Part shown: one piece after another, positions 34,978 to 44,353 of the stretch
How the letters are laid out: each line of letters begins with the position of its first letter
Position numbering within the stretch: position 1 is the stretch's first letter
Origin: SIG587 sp045531585
GTDB lineage: Bacteria > Bacillota > Clostridia > Oscillospirales > Acutalibacteraceae
DNA: 64,000 nt
Assembly: GCA_045531585.1 (NCBI GenBank)
Contig: JAZSEH010000018.1
Span: 1 to 64,000 of the forward strand
Direction of reading: 5' to 3'
The notes under the pieces: generated by a model
What the model was told of the DNA's origin: nothing
Databases searched by the model: none
What the model saw: only the letters and a program-made list of their open reading frames with translations
Position numbers and translations under genes: made by a program

Positions 34978-36424
34978 AAAATTCTTTTATTCCTTCTTTA
35001 CGGTTAATAAGCTGTTCAAAACGGGAGGTATACTCATAAGGATATTTGAAGTTAAATATTCTTGAAATATTACCGTCAACAGGGCTTTTAAGCTTAGTGA
35101 CGGCCGAGGCACCGCACGCAAGTATTGTATGCGTTTCGTCCATAATGTATACATTGTAGAGGCACTCGGCACCCTTTACCGCATAGCCCACGTTTTCAAG
35201 GTTGCCCACCGTTTTGCTCTGTCGATACATATAATATGGTAAAATGCCCGCTTTTGTTAATGCGCTATGGGCGTACTCCACCATTTGGGCGGCCTGCCTG
35301 CCCTGCTGCGCATCATGCTGAACACCGCTTGTGCTTAAGGTTGAAGCCCTTTTCATTGCAAGAGAATGGACCGTTATGCTTTCGGGTGCAAGGGCTATAA
35401 GTTCATCAATGGTAGCCTTAAAGCTCTCGGGGGTATCCCCGGGAAGGCCTGCAATAACGTCCATATTTATATTATCAAAGCCTATTTCCCTTGCAAGGGC
35501 AAAGGCCTGCCTTGTATCTTTAGCAGTATGGCGACGGCCTATATTCTCAAGCACGGCATCGTTCATGGTCTGTGGGTTTATGCTTATTCTGCTAACCTGA
35601 TGTTTTTTCAGCACCCTTAATTTTTCGGCATCCACAGTATCGGGACGGCCTGCTTCAACGGTAAATTCAAGCACACCGCTTAAATCAAAATTATCCTCTA
35701 TGGAGGAAAGCACTCTGTCAAGCTGTAAAGCAGTTATGCTTGTGGGTGTGCCACCACCCATATAAACGGTTTTAAGTTTAAGGCCGCACTGCCTTGCATA
35801 ATCCGCAGTACAGGCTAACTCTTTACAAAGAAGCTCCACGTAATCGGGTACTAATTTGCCTGCCTTATCAATGGAATGGGAAACAAAGGAGCAATAGGCA
35901 CACCGTGTGGGGCAAAAGGGGATGGAAAGGTAAAGACTAAACCAATCACCCTTGGATTTTTCTATAATTGTATGCTCGGTGCCAAAGGTCTCACGGCAGA
36001 GGGATATTTTATTTTCCTGAACAAAAAGCTGGTTTTTAAAATATTCCTCGGTGCTTTGCTGACCCTCACTGCGGCAGAGCTTGGCATAAAGCTTTGCAGG
36101 GCGCACCCCTGTTAATATTCCCCAATCGGGCTTATAGCCCGTAAGGGTAACAAAGCAGTTAAACAGGCACTTGGCTATGGTAAGCTCACAAAGCTTATCG
36201 TCGGCATCGTTGGGGAGTTTTTCCTCCCTTTTATCAGTTTTGTCCTGAATGTAAAGCTCCGCTGAGCAAAGGGTTTCCTTTTCTCCCCTTTCAAGGCAGG
36301 TAACTGCGGTAAGCTGAGTAATTTCCACCGTGTCTATAATATTTATTTTTTCAAAGGGCAGAAAAATTCTGCATAGCTTTTCGGTCTCATAGCAAAAGCT
36401 ATGGCCTATTGTGCAAAGGTTCAT
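34949..36424 (-). CDS. hemZ: HemZ-type radical SAM coproporphyrinogen dehydrogenase-like protein
   Basis: 491 residues. Residues ~1-155 are the HemZ N-terminal domain, then the radical SAM core begins with LSIPFCPTRCAYCSFVSHS (CxxxCxxC for the 4Fe-4S cluster), followed by YMGGGTPTS and ISINPQTMND. HemZ is the oxygen-independent coproporphyrinogen III oxidase-like protein of Firmicutes. No other heme genes are in the window, so it may serve another radical SAM role; in Clostridia hemZ often occurs without a heme pathway. It lies 2 bp after the MBL hydrolase gene. Confidence 0.9.
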   Translation of the reverse strand: MNLCTIGHSFCYETEKLCRIFLPFEKINIIDTVEITQLTAVTCLERGEKETLCSAELYIQDKTDKREEKLPNDADDKLCELTIAKCLFNCFVTLTGYKPDWGILTGVRPAKLYAKLCRSEGQQSTEEYFKNQLFVQENKISLCRETFGTEHTIIEKSKGDWFSLYLSIPFCPTRCAYCSFVSHSIDKAGKLVPDYVELLCKELACTADYARQCGLKLKTVYMGGGTPTSITALQLDRVLSSIEDNFDLSGVLEFTVEAGRPDTVDAEKLRVLKKHQVSRISINPQTMNDAVLENIGRRHTAKDTRQAFALAREIGFDNINMDVIAGLPGDTPESFKATIDELIALAPESITVHSLAMKRASTLSTSGVQHDAQQGRQAAQMVEYAHSALTKAGILPYYMYRQSKTVGNLENVGYAVKGAECLYNVYIMDETHTILACGASAVTKLKSPVDGNISRIFNFKYPYEYTSRFEQLINRKEGIKEFYEKYPVTDK

Positions 36425-36426
36425 TT

Positions 36427-37035
36427 TTATACTCCTGCTAAATAGGGATTGTAGAGTTTTTCCTCATGCAAGGTGGTTTTATCCCCGTGACCGGGATAAA
36501 GAATATAATTCTCCTTTAGATTTTTTAAAAATCTTAACGAGGAAAGCATTGCTGCATTATCGCTTGTGGGAAAATCGGTACGGCCTATGGTGCCCTGAAA
36601 AAGGGTATCACCTGTAAACATTACCTCACCCATTACAAAGCAACTGCACCCGGGAGAATGTCCCGGCGTGTTGTACGCCGTAACCGAAAGGTCGCCCACC
36701 TTAAAGCTTTGCAGGTGGGTAAGTTTTACGTCGGCATTGAATGGAGGAATATCCTCCCCAAAATAGGAGCCCAGATTAAACACAGGGCTTGAAAGTGCGT
36801 AGTCATCGCTTTCGTTTATGTATATTTGAGCGCCGCATTCCTCACGGATAATGGGGGCGGCCTTAATATGGTCAAAGTGGCCGTGGGTTAAAAGAATGGC
36901 TATTTCATTTTGGCTGTTGGCGGCAACAAAGGCTTTAAGCCGCTCAGTATACTCATACGGGTCAATTATCAGCGCACCGCTTTGTCCCTGCACCATATAA
37001 CAGTTTGAGCTTGTAACCTCTACAGAAATATTCAT
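36427..37035 (-). CDS. Metallo-beta-lactamase fold hydrolase (glyoxalase II-like)
   Basis: About 202 residues. The metal-binding motif LTHGHFDHIKAAP (HxHxDH) is near residue 49-61, a further histidine is in YNTPGHSPGCSCFV, the bridging aspartate in FTGDTLFQGTIGRTDFP, and the last histidine in YPGHGDKTT. It probably hydrolyses a thioester or phosphate ester; the closest type is a glyoxalase II-like enzyme. The ATG at 37035 shares its A with the dtd stop (TGATG) and has GGGAG upstream. Confidence 0.9.
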   Translation of the reverse strand: MNISVEVTSSNCYMVQGQSGALIIDPYEYTERLKAFVAANSQNEIAILLTHGHFDHIKAAPIIREECGAQIYINESDDYALSSPVFNLGSYFGEDIPPFNADVKLTHLQSFKVGDLSVTAYNTPGHSPGCSCFVMGEVMFTGDTLFQGTIGRTDFPTSDNAAMLSSLRFLKNLKENYILYPGHGDKTTLHEEKLYNPYLAGV

Positions 37036-37493
37036 CACTTTTTCTCCCAAACATCGGTATCAAGTATTATGGTAACGGGGCCGTCGCCCTCCATTGATAC
37101 CTGCATATCGGCACCAAACTCCCCCGTTTGCACCTCTTTCACACCGTTTGCCCTTAGCTCATCGCAAAAAAGTCGGTAAAGACGGTCGGCCTCCAAGGGT
37201 GCCATTGCACCGATAAAGGATGGTCGGTTACCCTTTTTGGTATCGGCACAAAGGGTAAAGTTTGAAACCACAAGGGCGCCGCCCTCCACCTGAAGGAGGG
37301 ATAAATTCATTTTATCCTCCTCATCGGTGAATATTCTGAGATTTGCCACCTTTTGTGCAAGGAGGCGGGCCTGAGAATCAGAGTCACCCTCACCTACACC
37401 GAGAAGGATTAAAAAGCCTTTATTTATTGCGCCTGTAATTCGTTCCTCCACCGTAACCTTAGCGGAGGAAACACGTTGGATTATTGCTTTCAT
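37035..37493 (-). CDS. dtd: D-aminoacyl-tRNA deacylase (DTD)
   Basis: 152 residues, the usual size. It starts MKAIIQRVSSAKVTVE, has NKGFLILLGVGEGDS and the late motif GDGPVTIILDT. The normally near-invariant SQFTL active-site motif reads SNFTLCADTKKGNRPSF, with Asn in place of Gln. The enzyme removes D-amino acids (and glycine from tRNA(Ala)) from mis-charged tRNA. It follows relA by 78 bp across a palindromic repeat and is coupled to the MBL hydrolase gene. Confidence 0.95.
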   Translation of the reverse strand: MKAIIQRVSSAKVTVEERITGAINKGFLILLGVGEGDSDSQARLLAQKVANLRIFTDEEDKMNLSLLQVEGGALVVSNFTLCADTKKGNRPSFIGAMAPLEADRLYRLFCDELRANGVKEVQTGEFGADMQVSMEGDGPVTIILDTDVWEKK

Positions 37494-37499
37494 ATTCTA

Positions 37500-37550
37500 C
37501 TCCCTTCGTCACGGCTCACGCCGCGACACCTCCCTCAAGGAGGGAGGCCT
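37500..37550. repeat. Palindromic intergenic element between relA and dtd
   Basis: Two adjacent inverted repeats: 37508-37515 with 37520-37527 (GTCACGGC/GCCGCGAC, one mismatch) and 37529-37535 with 37541-37547 (CCTCCCT/AGGGAGG). The element begins TCCCTTCG and fills most of the gap. From memory, very similar GGAGGGAGG...GTCACGG elements recur in intergenic regions of gut Clostridia genomes; only one copy lies here. On the minus strand its end supplies the AGGGAGT that could serve as the dtd ribosome binding site. Confidence 0.6.
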
Positions 37551-37571
37551 CTATAGGAAATTAAATTATAC

Positions 37572-39773
37572 CTACTGATTCATACGTTCAACACTGAATG
37601 CGCCGTGAATTTTTTCAAGGCGGGATATGATGTTTTTAAGATGCTCAACGCTTTCGGCACTAACGGTTATATTAACAACACAGTTACCGTTTTTAATCTG
37701 CCGTGCATTTATAGCGTGAAGAGGCACACGCAGATTTAGTATTGCTGTGGTAACATCCACAACAAAGCCCTCACGGTCAACACCCATTATCTGCAGCGAG
37801 GAGGTAAAGTTATCCTTACGGTCATCGGCCCAGTGTGCATTAAGCCACCGCTCAGGCTCGGGAGCAGATGATAAATCACGAGGTACATTATTACAGTCTC
37901 GCTTGTGAATTGAAACGCCGTGACCGCGGGTGATAAAGCCTATAATTTCATCACCCGGCAGAGGTGTGCAGCACTTGGAGAATTTAATAAGGCAATTATC
38001 AATGCCCTCAACAATAACACCGTCGGAAGATTTTGTGGAATGTGGCTTTACAACATCCTCTATCTCCACAGGCTTTGAACTTTTAACAAGCTTGTTGTAA
38101 TCCTCCTTAATACGGGGCATTATCTTTGAAAGAAGCAGTCCGCCGTAGCCTATGGCAGCATAAAAATCGTCAACAGTGCTTATATGCTGCTTTTTGGCAA
38201 TAGACTCCACAAACTCGGCAAGCTCGGTATCATTTAATGAAATACCGCTTCTTTTAAGCTCACGCTCAAATTCAGTCTTACCTGTAACGATATTTTCGGC
38301 TCTGCGCTCCTTCTTAAACCAACTGCGGATTTTAGATTTAGCCTGACTTGTAACGGCTATTTTCATCCAATCACGGCTGGGACCGTGACCTGCTTGATTG
38401 GTGGTAAGTATATCAATAATCTCACCGGTTTGAATAACGTGGTTTATGGGAACTATTTTTCCGTCGGCTTTGGCACCAACCATACGAATACCAACGGCAG
38501 AATGAATGGCAAAGGCAAAGTCCACCACCGTTGAGCCAACGGGCAGATTTATTACATCGCCCTTAGGGGTAACGGCAAACACATCCTCAGGGGCAAGATC
38601 CACCTTTATGGTCTGTAAAAGCTCGGTGCCGTCCTCGGTCTCACGCTGGCTGTCAAGTATCTGCCTTATCCAGGCAAGGCGTTCCTCCATTTTTTCATCA
38701 CTGTCGTTAACGCCTTCCTTATACTTCCAGTGGGCGGCTATGCCGAATTCCGCCGTATGATGCATATCCCAGGTGCGTATCTGTATTTCAAAGGGTACGC
38801 CCTCACGGGATATAACGGTGGTATGAAGTGACTGATACATATTAGGCTTGGGGGTAGAAATATAATCCTTAAAGCGATTGGGAATGGGACGGAACATATC
38901 ATGCATAATACCAAGGATATTATAGCAATCGTTCACGGTATCGGTAATTATACGTATGGCATAAATATCGTAAATTTCCTCAAAATCTCTGCCCTGAACA
39001 AACATTTTACGGTAGATACCGTTTATGGATTTAACGCGGCTCTGGAAGGATACCTTTACACTTGGCAGGCTTTCCTTAAGCCTTGCTTCAACACGGGCGC
39101 GGATATCACTTAATATCTGTTCGCGTTGATGCTTTTGCGTATCAAGAAGCTTTTCTATCTCCTCATATGCAATAGGGTCAAGATGGGCAATGGCCCTGTC
39201 CTCAAGCTCCTCCTTAACACCGCGGATACCAAGCCTGTGGGCAATGGGAGCGTATACCTCTAAGGTTTCAAGGGATTTATCCCTCTGCTTTTGGGGGGCA
39301 ACGGCATCGATGGTGCGCATATTGTGGAGGCGGTCAGCCAGCTTAATTACAATAACGCGGATATCCTTACCCATTGCAACCAGCATTTTTCTAAGGCTTT
39401 CTGCCTGCTGTTGCTCCTTACTGCTAAAGGAAAGTCGACCTATTTTGGTGACACCGTCAACAAGCAGGGCAACGTCCTCGCCAAAATCACGGCGTATATT
39501 GTCAAGTGTTATCTCGGTATCCTCCACCACATCGTGGAGAAGAGCGGCGGCTATAGACTGAGTGTCCATACCAAGGGAAATAATTATCTCTGCTACATTA
39601 AATGGGTGATAGCAATAGGGTTCACTTGACTCTCTTTTCTGACCATCGTGGGCGGATACGCACAACTCAAAGGCACGGCGAACAAGCCCGTAATCATAAG
39701 CTTCGGACAGGCTTTCGTTGGCGCGCATCTGCTCTTCCAAGCGTTTATAATACTGTTCAAATTCAGCTAACAC
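37572..39773 (-). CDS. relA: Bifunctional (p)ppGpp synthetase/hydrolase, RelA/SpoT family
   Basis: 733 residues, full-length long RSH enzyme. The HD hydrolase domain has YHPFNVAEIIISLGMD, ALLHDVVEDT and the pattern IKLADRLHNMRT. The synthetase domain follows (SRVKSINGIYRKMFVQG, YDIYAIRIIT, YQSLHTTVI). TGS is at about residues 385-445 and a C-terminal ACT at ~655-730. Intact HD residues suggest both synthesis and breakdown of the alarmone. Overlaps recJ by 7 bp. Confidence 0.97.
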   Translation of the reverse strand: MLAEFEQYYKRLEEQMRANESLSEAYDYGLVRRAFELCVSAHDGQKRESSEPYCYHPFNVAEIIISLGMDTQSIAAALLHDVVEDTEITLDNIRRDFGEDVALLVDGVTKIGRLSFSSKEQQQAESLRKMLVAMGKDIRVIVIKLADRLHNMRTIDAVAPQKQRDKSLETLEVYAPIAHRLGIRGVKEELEDRAIAHLDPIAYEEIEKLLDTQKHQREQILSDIRARVEARLKESLPSVKVSFQSRVKSINGIYRKMFVQGRDFEEIYDIYAIRIITDTVNDCYNILGIMHDMFRPIPNRFKDYISTPKPNMYQSLHTTVISREGVPFEIQIRTWDMHHTAEFGIAAHWKYKEGVNDSDEKMEERLAWIRQILDSQRETEDGTELLQTIKVDLAPEDVFAVTPKGDVINLPVGSTVVDFAFAIHSAVGIRMVGAKADGKIVPINHVIQTGEIIDILTTNQAGHGPSRDWMKIAVTSQAKSKIRSWFKKERRAENIVTGKTEFERELKRSGISLNDTELAEFVESIAKKQHISTVDDFYAAIGYGGLLLSKIMPRIKEDYNKLVKSSKPVEIEDVVKPHSTKSSDGVIVEGIDNCLIKFSKCCTPLPGDEIIGFITRGHGVSIHKRDCNNVPRDLSSAPEPERWLNAHWADDRKDNFTSSLQIMGVDREGFVVDVTTAILNLRVPLHAINARQIKNGNCVVNITVSAESVEHLKNIISRLEKIHGAFSVERMNQ

Positions 39774-41794
39774 GGCTTTTCCCCTGCCCTTCTTAGAATT
39801 TGTGACCTTGAAAGGTCGGTTTTGGGGGCACCCTGCAGGGCACCCACTGTGATTATGTTATTATTTACTGCTTTATCCGCTAGACCCAGCTCACAAAGAG
39901 CGTCAACAGCGGTTTGGGTTTTAAAATGTCCAAGTGCAGGATAAAGGACTTGTTTTAGCTTTTCGTTGCTTATTCTGCCCTTTATAAGCCTTCGATACAC
40001 GGCGCCTACCTCATCCCTTGTGGGGGCAATAAGGGAATAATCCCCTGCTTTGCCTTTGTGTAGGTCATCATAAAGATTTGCAGCCTTAAAATACTCATCA
40101 TCGTTAAAGCCTGTTTTTCTTATGCCCTTTATCTGCACCGAAAGATTTTCCTCACCGTTATACAGATTGGTATCAAGGGTAACCGCAAGGTCAAGGCTGT
40201 CCTCCACCTCAAAGGGAAAGCGTTCGGGACCAACGCCAAACATAAGTGCCTGAAAAGAGGAATTATCCTTGGAAAAAAGCAATCTTAGATGCTTTCCTGA
40301 TGAAAGGGACGTAACCCGTTCCAGTTTAACCTCAAAAATACCGAAAACAGGCTGAGGATTACCCATACCAAAGGGCTCCAAATCCCTTACAGACTGTGCC
40401 ATTTCAACACACAGTGCCGCAGGCTTAAGATGACAGTCAAGGTTTAGCACCGGCACTGCAGACTCCTGCCTTTCGGCATATTCGTTAATTTTTTCTCTGA
40501 ACAATTCAATACTGTTGGTACTAAGGGTTACCCCTGCCGCAAGAGAGTGTCCGCCGAAGCGCTGAGTAAGGTGGGCAACACTACAGATAGCCTCAAAAAG
40601 AGAAAACCCCTTAAAGGAACGTCCCGAGCCTGAGGCGGTATCATCATCAATGCTAAGCACAATGGCAGGCTTGCCGTAATACTCACTTATTTTTCCCGCA
40701 ACTATACCCACTATTCCGTGGTGCCAATTTTGTCCTGCGGTAACTATTACTCTATCAAAATTATAGCCGTTTTCCTCAATATCCTTTATGGCATGAGCAA
40801 AAATTTGTTTTTCCTTTTCCTGACGGGCGGCATTATCGTCATCAAGCTGACCTGCCACGGTAAGTGCAACCTTAATATCATCGGTAAGCAGCAGTTCTAC
40901 GGCGCGTGAGGCATCACCCATTCGGCCTGCGGCATTTATTCGGGGCACTATACCAAAGGCTATCCGCCCTGCGGTAACTGCATCCCTTGAAGTGCCCGAT
41001 ATCTGAAGCAGGGCCGAAACGCCCTTTCGTAAATGAAGACTTTTTCTAAGTACGCGCAAAGCCATTTTAACTATACTGCGGTTTTCTCCCGTAAGGGGCA
41101 TAATATCCCCAACTGTACCAATTCCAACAAGGTCGGCATAAAGGGGCAAAAGCTCCTCTGCAGGCTTTTGTTCAAGGGCACAAACAAGCTTAAAGGCAAC
41201 GGAAACACCGCATATTTCTTTAAAGGAGGAGGGACAGTCCTCACGGTGGGGGTCCACCACGGCCTGAGCCTCAGGTAATTCTCCTTGGGGTATATGATGG
41301 TCGGTAACCACAACCTTCATACCAAGGGCGTTGGCGCAGGCTATTTCCTCATTAGCGGCAATTCCGTTATCCACGGTGATTATCAAATCAACGCCTTTGG
41401 CGTGGAGGGCTTCAACGCTTTCCTTATGCATACCGTAGCCCTCACTAAAGCGGTCGGGAATATAATAAATTACCCTTGCGTTTCTTTTACGCAGATAGTC
41501 GGTTAAAAGGGCGGTGGCGGTAATTCCGTCACAGTCATAGTCTCCGTAAACGGCAATAAGCTCACCTGCGGCGATTGATGTGTTTATTATTCCTGCCGCT
41601 TTTTCAATATCGGCAAGCTCTCTATAATCGCAAAGCAAAGGCTCATCAGATAAAAATTCCTCTAATGAGGCGGCATCGTTATATCCTCTCGCACAGGCAA
41701 TAAGGGCGGTAAAGGGGTCAATATCACATTCCTCACTAAGGGAAACCGCCAACGCCTTATCGGTATCAGCCGTTACCCATTTTTTCATTGCCAT
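39767..41794 (-). CDS. recJ: Single-stranded-DNA-specific exonuclease RecJ
   Basis: About 675 residues. DHH phosphoesterase motifs: AVYGDYDCDGITATALLTDYL near 78-98, IITVDNGIA and VVTDHHIPQGELP near 155. DHHA1 and the C-terminal OB domain follow (GSGRSFKGFSLFEAI, HSLAAGVTL). It degrades single-stranded DNA 5' to 3' in recombination and repair. The ATG at 41794 is preferred: AGGTGG lies five to six bases upstream, while the longer reading starts at a GTG within that site. The start is about 80 bases after the terminator of serA. Confidence 0.95.
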   Translation of the reverse strand: MAMKKWVTADTDKALAVSLSEECDIDPFTALIACARGYNDAASLEEFLSDEPLLCDYRELADIEKAAGIINTSIAAGELIAVYGDYDCDGITATALLTDYLRKRNARVIYYIPDRFSEGYGMHKESVEALHAKGVDLIITVDNGIAANEEIACANALGMKVVVTDHHIPQGELPEAQAVVDPHREDCPSSFKEICGVSVAFKLVCALEQKPAEELLPLYADLVGIGTVGDIMPLTGENRSIVKMALRVLRKSLHLRKGVSALLQISGTSRDAVTAGRIAFGIVPRINAAGRMGDASRAVELLLTDDIKVALTVAGQLDDDNAARQEKEKQIFAHAIKDIEENGYNFDRVIVTAGQNWHHGIVGIVAGKISEYYGKPAIVLSIDDDTASGSGRSFKGFSLFEAICSVAHLTQRFGGHSLAAGVTLSTNSIELFREKINEYAERQESAVPVLNLDCHLKPAALCVEMAQSVRDLEPFGMGNPQPVFGIFEVKLERVTSLSSGKHLRLLFSKDNSSFQALMFGVGPERFPFEVEDSLDLAVTLDTNLYNGEENLSVQIKGIRKTGFNDDEYFKAANLYDDLHKGKAGDYSLIAPTRDEVGAVYRRLIKGRISNEKLKQVLYPALGHFKTQTAVDALCELGLADKAVNNNIITVGALQGAPKTDLSRSQILRRAGEKPC

Positions 41795-41871
41795 ATTTAC
41801 CACCTCGCAAAATATAATTATACATAATAATTATATCACTAAGTATATACATTTGCAAGAAAAAAAGAAAA

Positions 41872-41895
41872 GCCCGATGTGAAAACACATCGGGC
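41872..41895 (-). terminator. Intrinsic terminator of serCA
   Basis: A perfect 10-bp GC-rich stem (41872-41881 with 41886-41895), loop of four, followed on the minus strand by TTTTCTTTTTTT. Downstream of the serA stop. Confidence 0.92.
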
Positions 41896-41914
41896 ATATT
41901 TTAAACTATTAAGT

Positions 41915-43078
41915 TCATATCATACGAACGCGGATAACGTCATCCAAACCTTCAATAACCTTTGCAATGGCATCAAAATCGGCTTCTCCAATATCAACCA
42001 TTGTGTAGGCATTGTCGCCCTTAGATTTGTTAAGGAGATTTTCGATATTAACGTTATACTTACCAATCTCGGTAGTAATAGCGCTAAGAATGTTGGGAAC
42101 GTTCTTGTGCATTACGCAGATACGCTTAACACCACTTCTGGGCATTGTAATTTCAGGCATATTAACGCTGTTAACAATGTTACCGTTCTCAATGTAATCA
42201 ATAAGCTGGTCGGCTGCCATTTTGGCGCAGTTATCCTCCGATTCGGGGGTGGATGCACCAAGGTGAGGAATGGCAATAACACCGTCAACACCTATCATTT
42301 CATCGGTGGGGAAATCGGTTACGTAGGCTGCAACCTTACCGTCCTCAAGGGCGGCAATCATATCCTCAGACTTAACAAGGTCGGCACGGGCAAAGTTAAG
42401 AACTCTTACGCCGTTTTTCATTGCGGCAATGGCATCCTTGTTTATAAAGCCCTTGGTATCGGGAGTGAGAGGAACGTGAATTGTGATGTAATCACAGTTC
42501 TCATATATCTCCTGCAGGCTATCAACGTGGATAGCGTTATGGGTAATGCTCCAAGCAGCCTTAACAGAAAGGTAGGGGTCGTAACCATAAACCTTCATAC
42601 CAAGAGCATTAGCGGCATTGGCAACAAGTGCGCCAATGGCGCCAAGACCGATAATACCAAGCTTTTTGCCACGTATTTCGGGGCCAACAAAGGCTCCCTT
42701 GCCCTTTTCAACCATTTTGCCAACCTCAGCACCGTTGCCCTTAAGGGTTTTTGCCCACTCAATAGCGGGGATAACACGGCGAGAGCAGATAAGAAGTCCT
42801 CCGATAACAAGCTCCTTAACGGCGTTTGCATTTGCACCGGGGGTGTTGAAAACAACGATACCCGCTGCAGAGCAACGGTCAATAGGAATATTATTTGTAC
42901 CTGCACCTGCACGGGCAATAGCCTTTAAGGTTTCGGGAAACTGAACGTCATGAAGAGCTGCAGAGCGAACTATAGCGCCGTCAGGATTAGCAATGCTATC
43001 ACCGATAGCATATTGCTCCTTATCAAAAACATCAAGACCTGCGGCAGAAATTTTATTGTAAGTTAAAATGTTATACAT
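41915..43078 (-). CDS. serA: D-3-phosphoglycerate dehydrogenase
   Basis: About 387 residues. NAD-binding GIIGLGAIGALVANAANALGMKVYGYD is centred at ~145-165 (written here as GLGAIGALVANAA plus flanks), with RVLNFARADLV and the catalytic HLGASTPESEDNCA near 273. A C-terminal ACT domain (RICVMHKNVPNILSAITTEI) may sense serine. It oxidises 3-phosphoglycerate, the first step of serine synthesis. I prefer the ATG at 43078 over a TTG overlapping the serC stop. Confidence 0.96.
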   Translation of the reverse strand: MYNILTYNKISAAGLDVFDKEQYAIGDSIANPDGAIVRSAALHDVQFPETLKAIARAGAGTNNIPIDRCSAAGIVVFNTPGANANAVKELVIGGLLICSRRVIPAIEWAKTLKGNGAEVGKMVEKGKGAFVGPEIRGKKLGIIGLGAIGALVANAANALGMKVYGYDPYLSVKAAWSITHNAIHVDSLQEIYENCDYITIHVPLTPDTKGFINKDAIAAMKNGVRVLNFARADLVKSEDMIAALEDGKVAAYVTDFPTDEMIGVDGVIAIPHLGASTPESEDNCAKMAADQLIDYIENGNIVNSVNMPEITMPRSGVKRICVMHKNVPNILSAITTEIGKYNVNIENLLNKSKGDNAYTMVDIGEADFDAIAKVIEGLDDVIRVRMI

Positions 43079-43083
43079 AGTAA

Positions 43084-44166
43084 TCAACCGTTTTCCTTTT
43101 CAAAATTTGCCATAAACTCTACGAGTTTTTCAACGCCTTCAACAGGCATAGCGTTGTAGATGGAGGCGCGCATACCGCCAACGGAGCGGTGGCCCTTAAG
43201 ATTTACAAAGCCTGCCTTTTTAGCCTCGGCAACAAACTTTGCATCAAGCTCCTCATTACCGGTAACAAAGGGAACGTTCATTAAAGAACGATCCTTCTTC
43301 TCAACGGTGCCCTTGAACATTTTGCTGTTATCAAGGAAATTGTAAAGAATAGCGGCCTTTTTCTCATTAATTGCCTTCATAGCCTCAAGTCCGCCAAGCT
43401 TCTTTATCCATTTAAGAACAAGACCTGCAACGTAGATTGCATAACAAGGAGGCGTATTGAACATAGAATCATTTTCGCTGTGTGTAGCGTAATTAAACAT
43501 TGTGGGAGTAATATCCTGAGCATTGCCGATAAGGTCCTCACGGATGATAACAATGGTAAGACCTGCAGGAGCAACGTTCTTTTGTGCACCGGCGTAAAGA
43601 ATACCAAACTTGCTAACGTCAATAGGCTCGGAAAGAATACAGCTGGAAATATCGGCTACAAGAGGAACGTTACCTGTATCGGGAAGCTGGGTAAAACGGG
43701 TACCGTAAATTGTATTATTCATACAAATGTGGAAGTAATCTGCATCGGGTGTGAAATCAGCCTTGTTAAGCTCAGGAATAAAAGAATAGGTCTTATCTGC
43801 AGAGGAAGCAATAGCCTTTGCCTCACCGTAGCGTGCGGCCTCCTTATAAGCCTTGTTAGCCCACTGGCCTGTAATAACAAAGTCTGCCTTCTTGCTCTTG
43901 TTAAGTAAGTTAAGCGGAATCATTGCAAACTGCGAGGAAGCGCCACCCTGAAGGAAAAGAACCTTATAATTATCAGGAATATTCATTACCTCGCGAAGGT
44001 CAGCCTCGGTTTCCTTAATGATTGCATCGTACTCCTTAGAGCGATGGGACATTTCCATAACGGATTGACCTGAAGTGCCATGCTCCAACATTTCGTTTGC
44101 GCAGGTTTCAAGTACCTCTAAAGGTAAGCAGGAAGGACCTGCACTAAAGTTATAAACTCTTGCCAT
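43084..44166 (-). CDS. serC: Phosphoserine aminotransferase
   Basis: 360 residues. MARVYNFSAGPSCLPLEVLE starts the PLP-dependent fold; GGASSQFAMIPLNLL near 75 binds the phosphate of PLP, and YAGAQKNVAPAGLTIVI near 190 holds the Schiff-base lysine. It makes phosphoserine from phosphohydroxypyruvate and glutamate. It precedes serA by 5 bp; together they give two of three serine steps (serB is absent here). Confidence 0.97.
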   Translation of the reverse strand: MARVYNFSAGPSCLPLEVLETCANEMLEHGTSGQSVMEMSHRSKEYDAIIKETEADLREVMNIPDNYKVLFLQGGASSQFAMIPLNLLNKSKKADFVITGQWANKAYKEAARYGEAKAIASSADKTYSFIPELNKADFTPDADYFHICMNNTIYGTRFTQLPDTGNVPLVADISSCILSEPIDVSKFGILYAGAQKNVAPAGLTIVIIREDLIGNAQDITPTMFNYATHSENDSMFNTPPCYAIYVAGLVLKWIKKLGGLEAMKAINEKKAAILYNFLDNSKMFKGTVEKKDRSLMNVPFVTGNEELDAKFVAEAKKAGFVNLKGHRSVGGMRASIYNAMPVEGVEKLVEFMANFEKENG

Positions 44167-44202
44167 AGTGATTTTATCCCCTATCTGAAAAAATTTTATT
44201 CC

Positions 44203-44231
44203 ATTATATTAGAGTAATTTATAAAAGTCAA
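44203..44231 (-). promoter_or_regulatory. serCA promoter
   Basis: TTGACT (44231-44226) and consensus TATAAT (44208-44203) on the minus strand, spacer 17, about 40 bases before the serC start. Confidence 0.88.
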
Positions 44232-44319
44232 TAGGTTTGTTAAAAAAATATCAAAGTTTTTTAAAATTATTTTTGTTTTTTCAAAAAGTTTGTTATTTTT
44301 TTGTCAATGTCTATTTGAT

Positions 44320-44351
44320 AATAACCCTCACTTGCTGAAGTGAGGGTTATT
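44320..44351 (-). terminator. Hairpin downstream of the antiporter gene
   Basis: A perfect 14-bp stem (44320-44333 with 44338-44351) with loop GCTG just after the stop codon. The minus strand then reads ATCAAATAG, so the T-run is poor; termination is likely but not certain. Confidence 0.65.
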
Positions 44352-44353
44352 AA

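Noticed and set aside
41879..42928. A 349-codon open frame on the plus strand
   Set aside because: It lies antisense to serA, which is intact and highly conserved, and begins inside the serA terminator; the product looks like a low-complexity shadow.
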